Positions 40,374 through 49,986 are shown, numbered from the stretch's first letter. The stretch: 64,000 nucleotides of DNA from CAWKKW01 sp963850345 (GCA_963850345.1 CAWKKW010000003.1:324704-388703); one strand, 5' to 3'. Notes: generated from the sequence alone by a model not told the origin. Made by a program: numbers and translations.

Positions 40374-42125
40374 TTACTTTGCCTTCTGCTCCGCGATCCA
40401 CTTCTCCGTGCGCGCGTCCAGCATATCCAGCGGCAACGTTCCCCCATCCAGAATCTCATCGTGGAAGGTCCGTATATCGAACTTCGGCCCAAGCTCTTTC
40501 TGCGCACGATCCCGCAGCTCGCGAATTTTCAGTTGCCCCAGCTTGTAACTTAACGCCTGCGCCGGCCACGAGATATAACGGTCCGTCTCCGACTGGATCG
40601 TCGGCTCGTCCACCGCCCCCGACTTGCGGAAGAACTCCACCACCTGCTCGCGCGACCAGCCTTTGGAATGAATGCCCGTATCCACCACCAGTCTCACTGC
40701 GCGAAACAGCTCTGACGACAAGCGCCCGTAATCCGAGACTGGATCCTGATAGAACCCAACCTCTTTCCCAAGCTGCTCTGCATACAACGCCCAGCCTTCC
40801 ACATACGCATTGAATCCCAGGCTGTGCAGGCGAAACTTCGGCAGACCGGTGAGCTGCTGCTGCACCGATAACTGCATGTGGTGTCCTGGAATGCCCTCGT
40901 GATACGCAATCGCCTCATCGTCGATCAACGATCGCTCCGCGAAATTCGAAGTCGCCACCACCACGCGCCCCGGCCGCTTTCCATCTGGAGTTCCGATCAT
41001 GTAGTGCGTCGCCGCCGCAGCCTGAAACGCGGGAATCGCCTCGACCGTCACCGGCGTTTTGGGTAGCAACGTGAAGAGCTGCGGAAGCTTCGGCTGCATC
41101 TGTGCGATGTAGTGCCGGAAGTCGTCGAGTATCTGCTCCGACGAAGTCGGCTTGTACTTGGGGTTCGTCTTCAGCGACGCGCGGAAAGCCGTCAGATCGG
41201 CAAAGCCTTCCTTCTTCGCAATCGCCGTCATCTCCGCTTCAATCCGATCGATCTCGCGCAACCCAAGGTGGTGGATCTCGTCCGCCGTCATGCGAGTCGT
41301 CGTACGCCCGTAGATGTCGTTCTCGTAGCGCCGTTGGCCATCCGGCAACGAAGTGATCGCCAGCGTCGTGCGACCATGCGGCGCATAGTCTGTCCGCACA
41401 AACTCCGCGAAGCTCTTGTAAGCAGGAATCACATCCTGGTTCACCGCTGTCGTGATCTCCTGCGTCAACCGCTTCTGGTCGTCGGCCGAAATGCTCGCAG
41501 GATACTTCTTCGTCGGAATCAGGAATGGATCCGCATCGACGATGCCCTGGCATTGCGTCGGAATCTTCTCCAGCAGAAACCGCACCGGCATCAGGCCATC
41601 TTTCATTCCGGCCCGCAACACTTCTGTCTCCTGGGTCATCGTGCGCGGTATCTGGTGCAGCCGCGCGATGTAGTCCTCGTAGTGCTTCACCGAATCGAGC
41701 GGCACTGAGAGCGGCAGATCCGCGAGGTTGGTGTGGATGCCGTTCTGCTGATTGATCGGCATCTCGTATTCCTTGAGGTCATAATCGGCAATTCGCTGCT
41801 GCAACACACGCACCATCAGGTCATGCGAATGCAAGTCTTGGTCCGAAAAGCCTGTAGTCGGAATCGCCTGCAACTGCGCCAGAAAGTCCTGGTCCGTCTT
41901 ATGCCGCGCCGCAATGGCGGCTAGTGAATAGTCGGCGAGCTTGTCGTTGTACCGGTAATCGCCAAAGGCGGTCGCGCGCTCCGGGAAGTTGCGCAGGTCG
42001 GACTCGTATTGCTCATCGAATATCCGGTTCTGCGCCGCCACCCGATCGGCAACGGGTTTTACGTCCTGGGCGAAAACAGAGCCGGCAGCTAGGAGGAGGG
42101 AAAAGACACAGTTCGCAGCACGCAT
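40374..42125 (-). CDS. DUF885 family secreted metalloprotease-like protein
   Basis: A 583-residue exported protein. The signal peptide is MRAANCVFSLLLAAGSVFAQ, starting at ATG 42125; the open frame continues upstream but has no signal there. DUF885 landmarks include DDEAIAYHEGIPGHHMQLSV, in which HEGIPGHH is the putative zinc motif, and YVEGWALYAEQLGKEVGFYQDP, which supplies a glutamate. The C-terminus SWPAQALSYKLGQLKIRELR is conserved. Many paralogues occur in Acidobacteriota; peptidase activity is inferred from the motif. Confidence 0.88.
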   Translation of the reverse strand: MRAANCVFSLLLAAGSVFAQDVKPVADRVAAQNRIFDEQYESDLRNFPERATAFGDYRYNDKLADYSLAAIAARHKTDQDFLAQLQAIPTTGFSDQDLHSHDLMVRVLQQRIADYDLKEYEMPINQQNGIHTNLADLPLSVPLDSVKHYEDYIARLHQIPRTMTQETEVLRAGMKDGLMPVRFLLEKIPTQCQGIVDADPFLIPTKKYPASISADDQKRLTQEITTAVNQDVIPAYKSFAEFVRTDYAPHGRTTLAITSLPDGQRRYENDIYGRTTTRMTADEIHHLGLREIDRIEAEMTAIAKKEGFADLTAFRASLKTNPKYKPTSSEQILDDFRHYIAQMQPKLPQLFTLLPKTPVTVEAIPAFQAAAATHYMIGTPDGKRPGRVVVATSNFAERSLIDDEAIAYHEGIPGHHMQLSVQQQLTGLPKFRLHSLGFNAYVEGWALYAEQLGKEVGFYQDPVSDYGRLSSELFRAVRLVVDTGIHSKGWSREQVVEFFRKSGAVDEPTIQSETDRYISWPAQALSYKLGQLKIRELRDRAQKELGPKFDIRTFHDEILDGGTLPLDMLDARTEKWIAEQKAK

Positions 42126-42231
42126 ATCGGTATATTGCAGCCTAGCAGAGCCGGGCGGCCGCGTGCGTGTTCGACCGCCGGCGAAAAGTTGACCTATGCT
42201 CAAGACCTGCGAGGTTCATTCCGAAGAAACG

Positions 42232-42444
42232 TTAGCTGCTGCTGACGTCTTCCGGAGCGTCGACACCTGGCCCCACCTCGTCCATCGCCTCCAACACGTC
42301 GTCGTCGCTCGCCGGACGCCCGTCGCGAACGCTTTTGGCGCCCAATGATTTTTCGCTCCCCGCCGGGGCTGTGCGATCGATGGTGCTGGGGTTGGGTGTG
42401 GGCATTGCCGCGGGATTCTTGCCTGCCTTCTCGTCGTCGGCCAT
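42232..42444 (-). CDS. Small acidic hypothetical protein
   Basis: A 70-residue polar protein (MADDEKAGKNPAAMPTPNPS at the start, ending EAMDEVGPGVDAPEDVSSS). GGAGGGAACA lies directly upstream of the ATG, a strong ribosome site. It is predicted disordered, has no cysteine, and no match is recognised. It lies between the DUF885 and MscS genes on the same strand. Confidence 0.55.
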   Translation of the reverse strand: MADDEKAGKNPAAMPTPNPSTIDRTAPAGSEKSLGAKSVRDGRPASDDDVLEAMDEVGPGVDAPEDVSSS

Positions 42445-42595
42445 TGTTCCCTCCTGTGTGCCAGAAGTGAGATGCAAGGATTGGAGCAACAAGTCCACGG
42501 AAGTGAGGCACAATCGTCCGCCGGACTTACGGCGACCTGCCTCACGTCCAGCCAAAGACGGCCGCCCATCCCTTCCAGGCGCACTCCTGATCGCT

Positions 42596-44710
42596 CTATC
42601 CCTTGACGACGGCTCGCACCGTGGGCGGCCCGTCCACCGCTTCGGCGACCGATGTGCTTTTCCCGATCGCTTCAAGCACCTCCTGCACGATCTGTTGATC
42701 GGTAGCCGCCGCACGATGAATCTGCACCGGGTAGAGCACCGCATATTGCAACCCGTCGGAGAGTTGCAGCCGCGCTTCAATGCGTGGTGCTTCGACCGCC
42801 GTGTCTATCCACGACTCCACATGCTGGTGTTGCTGCTCAATCTGCGACTTGTAACCGCTGTAGACCTTTTCGATCGCGGCCCGTACCGCTTCGGTCGCTG
42901 GTTTGTAGTCTGCTTGCGGCTTCAGCTTCAACGTCACTTCGTGCCAGGCGTATTCCGTTCCGGGTATTTGCTTGTACAGCGGCGTCCCCGTCTGGAAGAG
43001 CACTGAATTCGCGAACACCGCGATTCGCCCGGTCGGATGCAACTCCGTTCCCGTTCCCGTCAGCTCCATCATGTAGAAGCGAACCAGCCCCACTTCAACG
43101 ACATCCCCAGTCACATTCGCTACCGTGATGCGGTCGCCTACACGCACCCCAAATCTGCCCACAATAAAGAAGTACGCAGCCACCGAGAGCAGAATGGTTT
43201 GCAAACCCACTGCCAGCCCCGCCGTGATGAATCCGGCAAACGTCGCAAGCGAACTGAACTGGCTCACGAACCCCAGGATCAACACGATCCCCGTGAGGAA
43301 TCCGATCACCAGCCGGCGCACCATCAACAACTGCCGCCGCCGTCGAAGATCCTGCACATAGCGCGTCGTCGCGCGCCGCCAAACTTCGCCAAGCACCGCG
43401 ATTACGCCCAGCGCCAGTGCGATGGCCAGCACACGTAACAGCAGTGAGCGCAAAATGCTGCTGCGCTCGGTATCCACCGCCGCTCTCCACGAGAGCAGGT
43501 TGCCGCGTGCCTGCTCCAGCAGTAGAACCTCCTGGCTGATTGGTACCGATACCCCCGAGATCGCGTTGAACGCATCCGTGAGCTGATCGTACTTCTTCTT
43601 CGTCGCCGCGATGTCGGTTGTCCCTGTCGCGTTCGCAGCCCCCGCTCCGTTGGTATTGGGGGCCGCATCCGCTGCACCAGCGGCCTGTAGCTTCTGCCCC
43701 GCGTCCACCGTGGCACGCAATATGTTCACCAGCGGCGTTCGCAACTCCACCGCCTGGTCGTGCAGCTTGCGCGTCTCATCGATGCGCTGATCGATGGCGT
43801 GAGTCGTGCCCATGAGTTGAAACAGCGTCGTCGCCTGTGTGCTCACGCCCGCGTCGCGCAACGAACCGATGCTCTCTATCGTGTTCGGCACCGGCTTCAC
43901 TTTGCTGTCCACCAACTCCGGCGCCGCATGCTGCAGCCGGTCGATGTCGCTTTGCAGGCTGCTGTTCGTTTGCGAACTGGATATGCCGGTCACCTTCCCT
44001 ACCGCATCCCACATCGCTTCGGCCAGTTCCAGCTGGCCCTCCACATTTTCCTTTTGCTGTTGCAGCGCAACTCGCTGCTTGCCCCGCGCAGTCTCGAGCT
44101 GCTTGGTTAGCGCGTCTTCCTGATTCTGTAAGTCATCCACGCGCTTGGCGGTATTTATTCGGAGCGCGTTCAGGCGCTGTGCCTCGCTCTGCGTGTTGTC
44201 CCCAGACTCATCGCTCCCCGGCTTTCGCTCGATGCGCGCCAGCAGGGCAGCCTCGTCCCGAGCGGATTGGAAGGCCAGCTGCGCAACATGGGTCGCCTCC
44301 GTTTGCGCCTGCTCGGCATACAGCATGTCGCTTGGCTCTCCGATCTTCTGAATCGGCGTGAGTGCCATTCGGTAAAACCGAATCACCTCGCTCAAATGCG
44401 CCAGGATCGCCTTCGACCGCACATTGACATCGATCCCCTGCGTGAGCGAAGCAGGCAATGGCTTCGGCAGTGCCGCCAGCCGTGCAACGGTCGCCGACCT
44501 GGGCGCAGTCGGCTGCCCGGGTGCCGCACCGTTGGCAGCCTGCCCCGAGCCCGTGTCCGACTTCGTCTGTAGGGTCGTGTGTTGCGGTTTCGATCCAGTG
44601 GACTGCGTACCAGCAGGCGCTACGCTGCTGTTGGCGATCAGAAGTGCACTTACCAGGCCGCCCGCGCAAACTCGGCGCAGATCCGTCCTGACGTTCAACG
44701 AAGACATCAT
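42596..44710 (-). CDS. Mechanosensitive ion channel (MscS) family protein with long periplasmic domain
   Basis: A 704-residue protein. A signal-like segment (GGLVSALLIANSSVAPAG) is followed by ~380 helical residues with coiled coils (QEDALTKQLETARGKQRVAL). Membrane helices come next (SLLLRVLAIALALGVIAVLG, LMVRRLVIGFLTGIVLILGF, FAGFITAGLAVGLQTILLSV). The pore-lining helix leads into YFFIVGRFGVRVGDRITVA and the MscS beta domain (FANSVLFQTGTPLYKQIPG). It resembles large MscK/YnaI-like channels that open on hypo-osmotic shock. The start at ATG 44710 gives the best signal sequence. Confidence 0.88.
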   Translation of the reverse strand: MMSSLNVRTDLRRVCAGGLVSALLIANSSVAPAGTQSTGSKPQHTTLQTKSDTGSGQAANGAAPGQPTAPRSATVARLAALPKPLPASLTQGIDVNVRSKAILAHLSEVIRFYRMALTPIQKIGEPSDMLYAEQAQTEATHVAQLAFQSARDEAALLARIERKPGSDESGDNTQSEAQRLNALRINTAKRVDDLQNQEDALTKQLETARGKQRVALQQQKENVEGQLELAEAMWDAVGKVTGISSSQTNSSLQSDIDRLQHAAPELVDSKVKPVPNTIESIGSLRDAGVSTQATTLFQLMGTTHAIDQRIDETRKLHDQAVELRTPLVNILRATVDAGQKLQAAGAADAAPNTNGAGAANATGTTDIAATKKKYDQLTDAFNAISGVSVPISQEVLLLEQARGNLLSWRAAVDTERSSILRSLLLRVLAIALALGVIAVLGEVWRRATTRYVQDLRRRRQLLMVRRLVIGFLTGIVLILGFVSQFSSLATFAGFITAGLAVGLQTILLSVAAYFFIVGRFGVRVGDRITVANVTGDVVEVGLVRFYMMELTGTGTELHPTGRIAVFANSVLFQTGTPLYKQIPGTEYAWHEVTLKLKPQADYKPATEAVRAAIEKVYSGYKSQIEQQHQHVESWIDTAVEAPRIEARLQLSDGLQYAVLYPVQIHRAAATDQQIVQEVLEAIGKSTSVAEAVDGPPTVRAVVKG

Positions 44711-44802
44711 CTTGATTGGACGCGCTTTCGCCTCTACTCGCTGCTGCAATTCCTCGGAAACCCAAAGCTATCTCCGCGCACGATCTGTCGCGCGTTTGCC
44801 GG

Positions 44803-45417
44803 TTACGGCTTCTGGTGCAGCATCATCGTCTTCGTCGTCATCGAGAGCTCCAGGAATCCGAGTTCGTCTTTAGTTGCCGGCACCAGCAACAGATCCACCG
44901 GATTCCATGCACCCGGTACCAGATCCTCTTTCAGCGCGATCTCCTTCTGCTGAATCGTGGATTGCCATTGCTTGTAAGAAGCTTCAGTAAACCCGGCCCA
45001 GTTATACGCCTTGCCCCAGCGAACCTTCACCCGGGCGCCGGTGAAGGTTGCGTTCGACGGGTTACCGATACTTACCGTCAACTTATACCCGTTCATGTAA
45101 GGAATAACTCTGTCGAGCGCAACGAGAAAGGTCGAGGAGTCTGTATCAACGCGTTGAAACGCATGAGAACTGGTATCGATCTGAATTGTGTCGTGCGTGG
45201 TCTGCTTCTGACCGAGCAAATATCTGTAGTAACTCACCTCACCTTGCAGATCCTTGAGTTCATGCTCCAGGGTTTTTACTCTGGCGGCGAGATCCTGCAT
45301 CGGTTGACCGGAACCAACACCCTGGCTGGGTGCCGGGCCGGTCCTGGTCTCGTTGGTCTGCGCGATTGCCGAGGTCCCGGCCAGGATCATGGCAAGAGCG
45401 GCCATCGCCCTGTTCAT
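44803..45417 (-). CDS. Secreted coiled-coil/beta protein (possibly DUF3251-like)
   Basis: A 204-residue exported protein with signal peptide MNRAMAALAMILAGTSAIAQ. Residues ~40-70 form a coiled coil (QDLAARVKTLEHELKDLQGE). The second half is beta-rich: FLVALDRVIPYMNGYKLTVS followed by IGNPSNATFTGARVKVRWG, which resembles the DUF3251 pattern of YajI lipoproteins. It has no lipobox cysteine. The function is unknown. It follows gyrB on the same strand after a terminator. Confidence 0.6.
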   Translation of the reverse strand: MNRAMAALAMILAGTSAIAQTNETRTGPAPSQGVGSGQPMQDLAARVKTLEHELKDLQGEVSYYRYLLGQKQTTHDTIQIDTSSHAFQRVDTDSSTFLVALDRVIPYMNGYKLTVSIGNPSNATFTGARVKVRWGKAYNWAGFTEASYKQWQSTIQQKEIALKEDLVPGAWNPVDLLLVPATKDELGFLELSMTTKTMMLHQKP

Positions 45418-45611
45418 GTCTCCTCCATCTCAACTGTGGCTGCGTCAGTCCACGAATGTTCGTAGCCCGATCGCCATCTGTCCAAGCATAGCGCAACGCA
45501 TCACCGGCCAGAATCGCGACGGCTATCTCTACGCTGGGCTGCGAACCGCTTAAAAACATCGGTGATAGCAGAAGGGAGTTAGTCTGCGAAGTTATAGGTC
45601 TACGCAAATAG

Positions 45612-45661
45612 AAAACCGGGCTGCCCGGCACGATCATCCATCGGTGCCAAAAGCAGCCCGG
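45612..45661 (-). terminator. Terminator after gyrB
   Basis: On the minus strand CCGGGCTGC pairs with GCAGCCCGG and, inside, GGCAC with GTGCC, followed by a TTTT tract. It lies ~25 bases after the gyrB stop. Confidence 0.7.
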
Positions 45662-45683
45662 CTTGGAAACGGCGTATGCCCGG

Positions 45684-48314
45684 TTAGATGTCGAGGTTCT
45701 TCACGTCCAGCGCATTCTCTTCGATGAACTTGCGCCGAGCTTCCACATCCTCACCCATCAACGTGGTGAAGATGGTCTCCGTCTCCGCCAGGTCTTCGAG
45801 CTTCACTGAGAGCAGTGTCCGGCGCTCGGGATCCATAGTCGTCTCCCACAACTGCGTGGAGGTCATCTCGCCCAGACCCTTGTAACGCTGCACCTGGTAC
45901 TCGCGCTTGCCCTGTTCGATTACGTACTCGAAGAGTTCCTTGGGAGTCTGCTTCATCACCGGCTCATGGGAAACGCGGCCTGCGCGCTTGGGTGCCGGCT
46001 TGCCTGCCTCCGCCTCGCCTGTAGTCTCGCCTTCCGACTCTTCAGGATCGACCGCGACCGTCTTGCTCACGTAGTCGACCACGAATGGCGGTTGCAGCGC
46101 CTCGCGAATCTGCGCGTACTTGGTCATCATCTGCCGGTATTCCGGAGAGGATGCACGGGTCCAATCGATCGCCCGTTCCATCCCTTGCGCATCTGTGAAT
46201 CGCAGCGACCAGGTCTGGTGTTCTTCGTCGTACACCGGTTCGCCTACAGCTCTGAACTGATAGTTCTTCGAGATCGCCTGCAATTCCTGGTGCAGCGACT
46301 TCAGCTTCGCGGGTGGCTCATCCTTGTCGCCTTCAAAGTCGGTGCGGCGCACCAACTCCAGCTTAGCCAGCAGGCTGGTGACCTGTTCGTTGCGAAAGCG
46401 CTTGTCAACTTTGTCGAACGCGTCTATGTATTCGCGAAGCTGCCCCATGAACTTGGTGAGCGCCGATCCTTCGAGACTCTGTCCCTCTTTCCCGTAGCGC
46501 ACCAGCATGCCTTCCGAGGCGCGCTTCACCATCACCCGCACAAATTCGCGATCGTCCTTGATGTACTGCTCAAACTTGCCCTTCTTGATGCGATAGAGCG
46601 GCGGCTGCGCAATGTACACATTGCCGCGACGTATCAGCTCGGTCATATGCCGGAAGAAGAACGTCAACAGCAGTGTGCGAATGTGCGATCCATCCACATC
46701 GGCATCCGTCATCAAAATGATCTTGCCGTACCGCAGCTTCGATGGGTCGAAGTCCTCTTTGCCGATGCCGCAGCCAAGCGCGGTGATCATGGCGCGAATT
46801 TCTTCATGGCCTAGCATCTTGTCGTACCGCGCCTTCTCCACGTTGAGGATCTTGCCCTTCAACGGAAGAATGGCCTGGAATCGGCGATTGCGGCCTTGCT
46901 TGGCGGTGCCGCCTGCGGATTCGCCCTCGACCAGGTAAACTTCGCAGCGCTCCGGATCCCGTTCACTGCAGTCGGCCAGCTTGCCCGGAAGCCCGCCGCC
47001 GTCCAATGCTCCCTTGCGCCGCGTAAGATCGCGCGCCTTGCGGGCAGCCTCGCGTGCCCGTGCCGCTTCGATTGCCTTGTTGATGATCCGCTTGGCGATC
47101 TGCGGATTCTGATCGAGGAACATGCCCAGCCGCTCGTTGACGAACGCCTGCACAGTGCCCGCGATATCGGAGTTCAGCTTGCCCTTGGTCTGCCCTTCAA
47201 ACTGCGGCTGCGGCAACTTCACGCTCACCACTGCGACCAGGCCTTCGCGAACATCGTCGCCGGAAAGATTTTCCTTCACGTCTTTGAACAGCCCCAGCTG
47301 CTGCCCGGCTACGTTGATGGTGCGGGTCAAAGCCGTGCGGAAGCCCGACAGGTGCGTACCGCCGTCGACCGTGTTGATGTTGTTCGCGAAGCTGAACACG
47401 GTGTCCGAATAGGTGTCGTTGTACTGCAGCGCTATGTCGAGCTCGATGCCGTCGCGCGAAGCTTCCATCACGATCGGCTTGTCATGCAGGATCTGTTTGC
47501 CCTTGTTCAGGTGCTTGATAAACTCCGCGATACCGCCCGCATACTTGAACTCCGCCCGCTTCGCCTCACCCGTCTTAGCGTCGGTGGTGCGTTCATCGGT
47601 CAGCGTGATCTCCAGCCCCTTGTTCAGGAAGGCCAGCTCGCGCAGCCGCTGGGCCAGCGTGTCGTAGTTGTACTCGGTGACGGTGAAGATGGAACGATCC
47701 GGCAGGAAGTGAATCTTGGTGCCGCGCTTCTTTGAGGTGCCCGCCTGCCGCAGCTTTGAAACCGGAAGGCCGCGCCCATAGTCCTGCTCATAGGTGTGCC
47801 CGTCGCGCCAGATTTCAACTTCAAATTCCTCGCTCAACGCATTCACGCACGAGACGCCGACACCGTGCAGTCCGCCCGAAACCTTGTAGTTCGACGCGTC
47901 AAACTTGCCGCCCGCATGCAGTTTCGTGAGCACCACCTGCACAGCCGGCATCTTCTCGCCATTCGGAAGCACCATGTCATCGACCGGGATGCCGCGCCCG
48001 TCGTCGGTCACCGTGATGGAGTTGTCGAAATGAATCGTGACTTCGACGTGCTTCGCATACCCAGCCAAAGCCTCATCCACCGAGTTGTCCACCACTTCAT
48101 AGACCAGGTGGTGCAGGCCCATCTCGCCGGTCGAGCCGATATACATCGCCGGACGCAGCCGCACTGCCTCCAGTCCCTCGAGGATTTTGATGTTCTCGCC
48201 GGTATAGGAATTCGCTTTGCCGTTCGAATCGGCCCCATCTGAGACGGCAGGGACGGCATTTCCTGCCGCAGGAACGGCCACATTGGTGTCAGTTGCAAGC
48301 TCTTTGGTGGACAT
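45684..48314 (-). CDS. gyrB: DNA gyrase subunit B
   Basis: The 876-residue ATPase subunit of gyrase. The GHKL ATPase has YEVVDNSVDEALAGYAKHVE and DDGRGIPVD, with the lysine loop QTKGKLNSDI. The TOPRIM domain shows EGESAGGTAKQGRNRRFQAI and DADVDGSHIRTLLLTFFFRH. The C-terminus is QRYKGLGEMTSTQLWETTM. It is longer than the E. coli protein partly because of an Ala/Glu/Lys insert (GEAEAGKPAPKRAGRVSHEP) and a ~25-residue N-terminal tail. The ATG at 48314 with GGAG upstream is preferred to the longer open frame. gyrA is not in the window. Confidence 0.98.
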   Translation of the reverse strand: MSTKELATDTNVAVPAAGNAVPAVSDGADSNGKANSYTGENIKILEGLEAVRLRPAMYIGSTGEMGLHHLVYEVVDNSVDEALAGYAKHVEVTIHFDNSITVTDDGRGIPVDDMVLPNGEKMPAVQVVLTKLHAGGKFDASNYKVSGGLHGVGVSCVNALSEEFEVEIWRDGHTYEQDYGRGLPVSKLRQAGTSKKRGTKIHFLPDRSIFTVTEYNYDTLAQRLRELAFLNKGLEITLTDERTTDAKTGEAKRAEFKYAGGIAEFIKHLNKGKQILHDKPIVMEASRDGIELDIALQYNDTYSDTVFSFANNINTVDGGTHLSGFRTALTRTINVAGQQLGLFKDVKENLSGDDVREGLVAVVSVKLPQPQFEGQTKGKLNSDIAGTVQAFVNERLGMFLDQNPQIAKRIINKAIEAARAREAARKARDLTRRKGALDGGGLPGKLADCSERDPERCEVYLVEGESAGGTAKQGRNRRFQAILPLKGKILNVEKARYDKMLGHEEIRAMITALGCGIGKEDFDPSKLRYGKIILMTDADVDGSHIRTLLLTFFFRHMTELIRRGNVYIAQPPLYRIKKGKFEQYIKDDREFVRVMVKRASEGMLVRYGKEGQSLEGSALTKFMGQLREYIDAFDKVDKRFRNEQVTSLLAKLELVRRTDFEGDKDEPPAKLKSLHQELQAISKNYQFRAVGEPVYDEEHQTWSLRFTDAQGMERAIDWTRASSPEYRQMMTKYAQIREALQPPFVVDYVSKTVAVDPEESEGETTGEAEAGKPAPKRAGRVSHEPVMKQTPKELFEYVIEQGKREYQVQRYKGLGEMTSTQLWETTMDPERRTLLSVKLEDLAETETIFTTLMGEDVEARRKFIEENALDVKNLDI

Positions 48315-48500
48315 GAAACTCCGGTCGCGCAAACCCTCGGGAAGTCGTCCTGTCCCGTCCGGGCTATAGGCAATTAAGGCCTTGATAGCGAAGAGGTTTT
48401 CGCGCTTTGAACTAGGTAAATTATAGCACGCCGAGGGCCTGAAAACAGCCCTCGGGAGACCCCGCCCAGGCACCCCTCGCCGCCTGCGTTTGCAGGGAAT

Positions 48501-48552
48501 TTGGTTACGTAATTACCACGGTAACCAACGTAATGCATATTTTCTAATATGC
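48501..48552. repeat. Two inverted repeats between gyrB and the small secreted protein gene
   Basis: TTGGTTAC (48501-48508) is mirrored by GTAACCAA (48521-48528). GCATATT (48535-48541) is mirrored by AATATGC (48546-48552) on a 4-base loop. The stretch is much AT-richer than its surroundings and lies just upstream of the promoter at 48562. Confidence 0.6.
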
Positions 48553-48561
48553 TTCAATTCA

Positions 48562-48590
48562 TTGGACTTAGAATGGTTACTGACTATACT
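48562..48590 (+). promoter_or_regulatory. Sigma-70-type promoter for the small secreted protein
   Basis: TTGGAC (48562-48567) and TATACT (48585-48590) have a 17-base spacer, one of the best promoter matches in the window. Transcription would start near 48597, giving a ~50-base leader before the ATG at 48649. Confidence 0.65.
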
Positions 48591-48648
48591 CGTGTTGAAA
48601 GCAAATCCACAGCTTATAGCCATCATGATTACTAAGGGGTCATCGACC

Positions 48649-48828
48649 ATGAAACTGCTTGTCCGCGCCTCCGTTATTACCCTCGCCCTCGCCGGTTTTG
48701 TCGCCAGCAGCTACTCGCAGCAGAAGCATGTCGCCACCCCTGTGACCCACCAGGCTGTTTCAGCGACCATGCCCGCTCCGGCGTGCAGCCCCAACGATCC
48801 GGGCGGATGTGGACTGAACCGGTTCTAA
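48649..48828 (+). CDS. Small secreted peptide, 59 residues
   Basis: It consists of a signal peptide (MKLLVRASVITLALAGFVAS) and a short mature part ending in MPAPACSPNDPGGCGLNRF with two cysteines. AAGGGG lies ~9 bases before the ATG. The mature peptide is ~35 residues. A strong promoter suggests real expression. It is not recognised. Confidence 0.6.
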   Translation: MKLLVRASVITLALAGFVASSYSQQKHVATPVTHQAVSATMPAPACSPNDPGGCGLNRF

Positions 48829-48851
48829 GTAATTCTTGGAGCTAGGGTTCG

Positions 48852-48869
48852 GTAACACAATTGTGTTAC
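48852..48869. promoter_or_regulatory. Perfect 18-bp palindrome, operator candidate
   Basis: GTAACACAATTGTGTTAC is its own reverse complement. A TATACT follows at 48876-48881, so the palindrome covers the -35 region of a promoter for the next gene. Confidence 0.65.
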
Positions 48870-48940
48870 TCAAGATATACTGGTAGGGGTTGAAGGTGCG
48901 CGGCTTTCGAGCTATTCTCAGAGCTCGACTGGTATCCCCT

Positions 48941-49813
48941 ATGACCTCGTTTCAGCTACTGCACGCGCTGATCCTCGCAGAGCCCCTCCTTTCCGGACTG
49001 GTTCTGTGGGCGTTTCTGCGCGCCAAAGATCATAAGCGCTTTCCCGCGCTGGGTGCGTACCTCAGCTTGCGAGTGGCGTCGGTTTCCGTGCTTTGCTTCC
49101 TGCTGCATGCACACCACTTCGGCATCGACGTCCATAGCTCCTACGTCGCTTACTTCTATACGTACTGGGCGACCTACGTCGTCGGCGCAGTCGCGATCTT
49201 CTTCGTTATTCAGGAAATGTTTAAGCACCTGATGGCTCCGCTGCCGGGACTGAGCCGGCTCGGCCTCGTCGCCTTCCGCTGGGCTGCTGCCATCTCCGTC
49301 ATCGTCGCCATGACCTCTGTTGTGTTGCCTACCGGACTTAAAGGCGACTGGTTCATCGCTGTCACCAGTGAACTCATGCGCTGCATGAGCATCATCGAAA
49401 TCTGCATCCTGGCCTTCCTCGCCTTCTCCGTGCACTCCCTGGGTCTCTCGTTTCGTAGCCGCGTCTTTGGCGTAGGTTTGGGATTCGGCCTCGTGGCCTC
49501 GATGGAGTTCGTGATGTCCGCCTTCGCCATTGGCCACTCGTCGGTCGCCTCTTCGGCGAACACGATTTCGCAGGTCACGATCATGCTGGCGCTGCTCACC
49601 TGGACCACCTACTTCCTGCAGGCGGAGCCGGAGCGCAAGCCGGTTACGCTGCCAGTCTCTTCTTCGCTGCTGCGGTGGAATGAGATTGCTACCGCACTCG
49701 GCCACTCTTCGCCGCATGTGGTTGTCGGCCCCTCGAGCGACTTCTTCCTGCAGGACGTCGAGAAGGTCGTCGACAAGATCCTCACCAAGAACTCGCTGAA
49801 CTCTGCCGGCTAA
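48941..49813 (+). CDS. Seven-helix membrane protein, function unknown
   Basis: A 290-residue integral membrane protein with about seven hydrophobic segments, among them LLHALILAEPLLSGLVLWAF, VASVSVLCFLLHAHHFGID, YVVGAVAIFFVIQEMFKHL and AISVIVAMTSVVLP. A cytoplasmic tail of ~60 residues follows (EPERKPVTLPVSSSLLRWNE, ending DVEKVVDKILTKNSLNS). The start at ATG 48941 lacks a clear ribosome site; TTG 48890 is an alternative. Such seven-helix proteins with H-rich loops are frequent in Acidobacteriota and unstudied. A palindromic operator candidate lies upstream. Confidence 0.65.
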   Translation: MTSFQLLHALILAEPLLSGLVLWAFLRAKDHKRFPALGAYLSLRVASVSVLCFLLHAHHFGIDVHSSYVAYFYTYWATYVVGAVAIFFVIQEMFKHLMAPLPGLSRLGLVAFRWAAAISVIVAMTSVVLPTGLKGDWFIAVTSELMRCMSIIEICILAFLAFSVHSLGLSFRSRVFGVGLGFGLVASMEFVMSAFAIGHSSVASSANTISQVTIMLALLTWTTYFLQAEPERKPVTLPVSSSLLRWNEIATALGHSSPHVVVGPSSDFFLQDVEKVVDKILTKNSLNSAG

Positions 49814-49838
49814 CCACGCTGGCCCATCCAGAAACACG

Positions 49839-49869
49839 AAAGCCCCGAGGCCAACCCTCGGGGCTTTCT
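49839..49869. terminator. Strong bidirectional terminator
   Basis: AAAGCCCCGAGG and CCTCGGGGCTTT form a 12-bp stem with a 5-base loop and T/A tracts on both sides. It lies between the membrane protein gene and the rpmA operon end. Confidence 0.85.
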
Positions 49870-49986
49870 GCTATGCGCGCGGCGTTCCGCAGCACGATCG
49901 CTCTTCAACGGGCGCAGCCGTGCCTCACAGCAAAACGCCGAACCCGGTGTTGCGAGTTCGGCGCCATCTGCTGATGAGAACAAAAA

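Noticed and set aside
46896..47735. Long plus-strand frames inside gyrB
   Set aside because: Antisense shadows in high-GC coding sequence without ribosome sites or recognisable domains.
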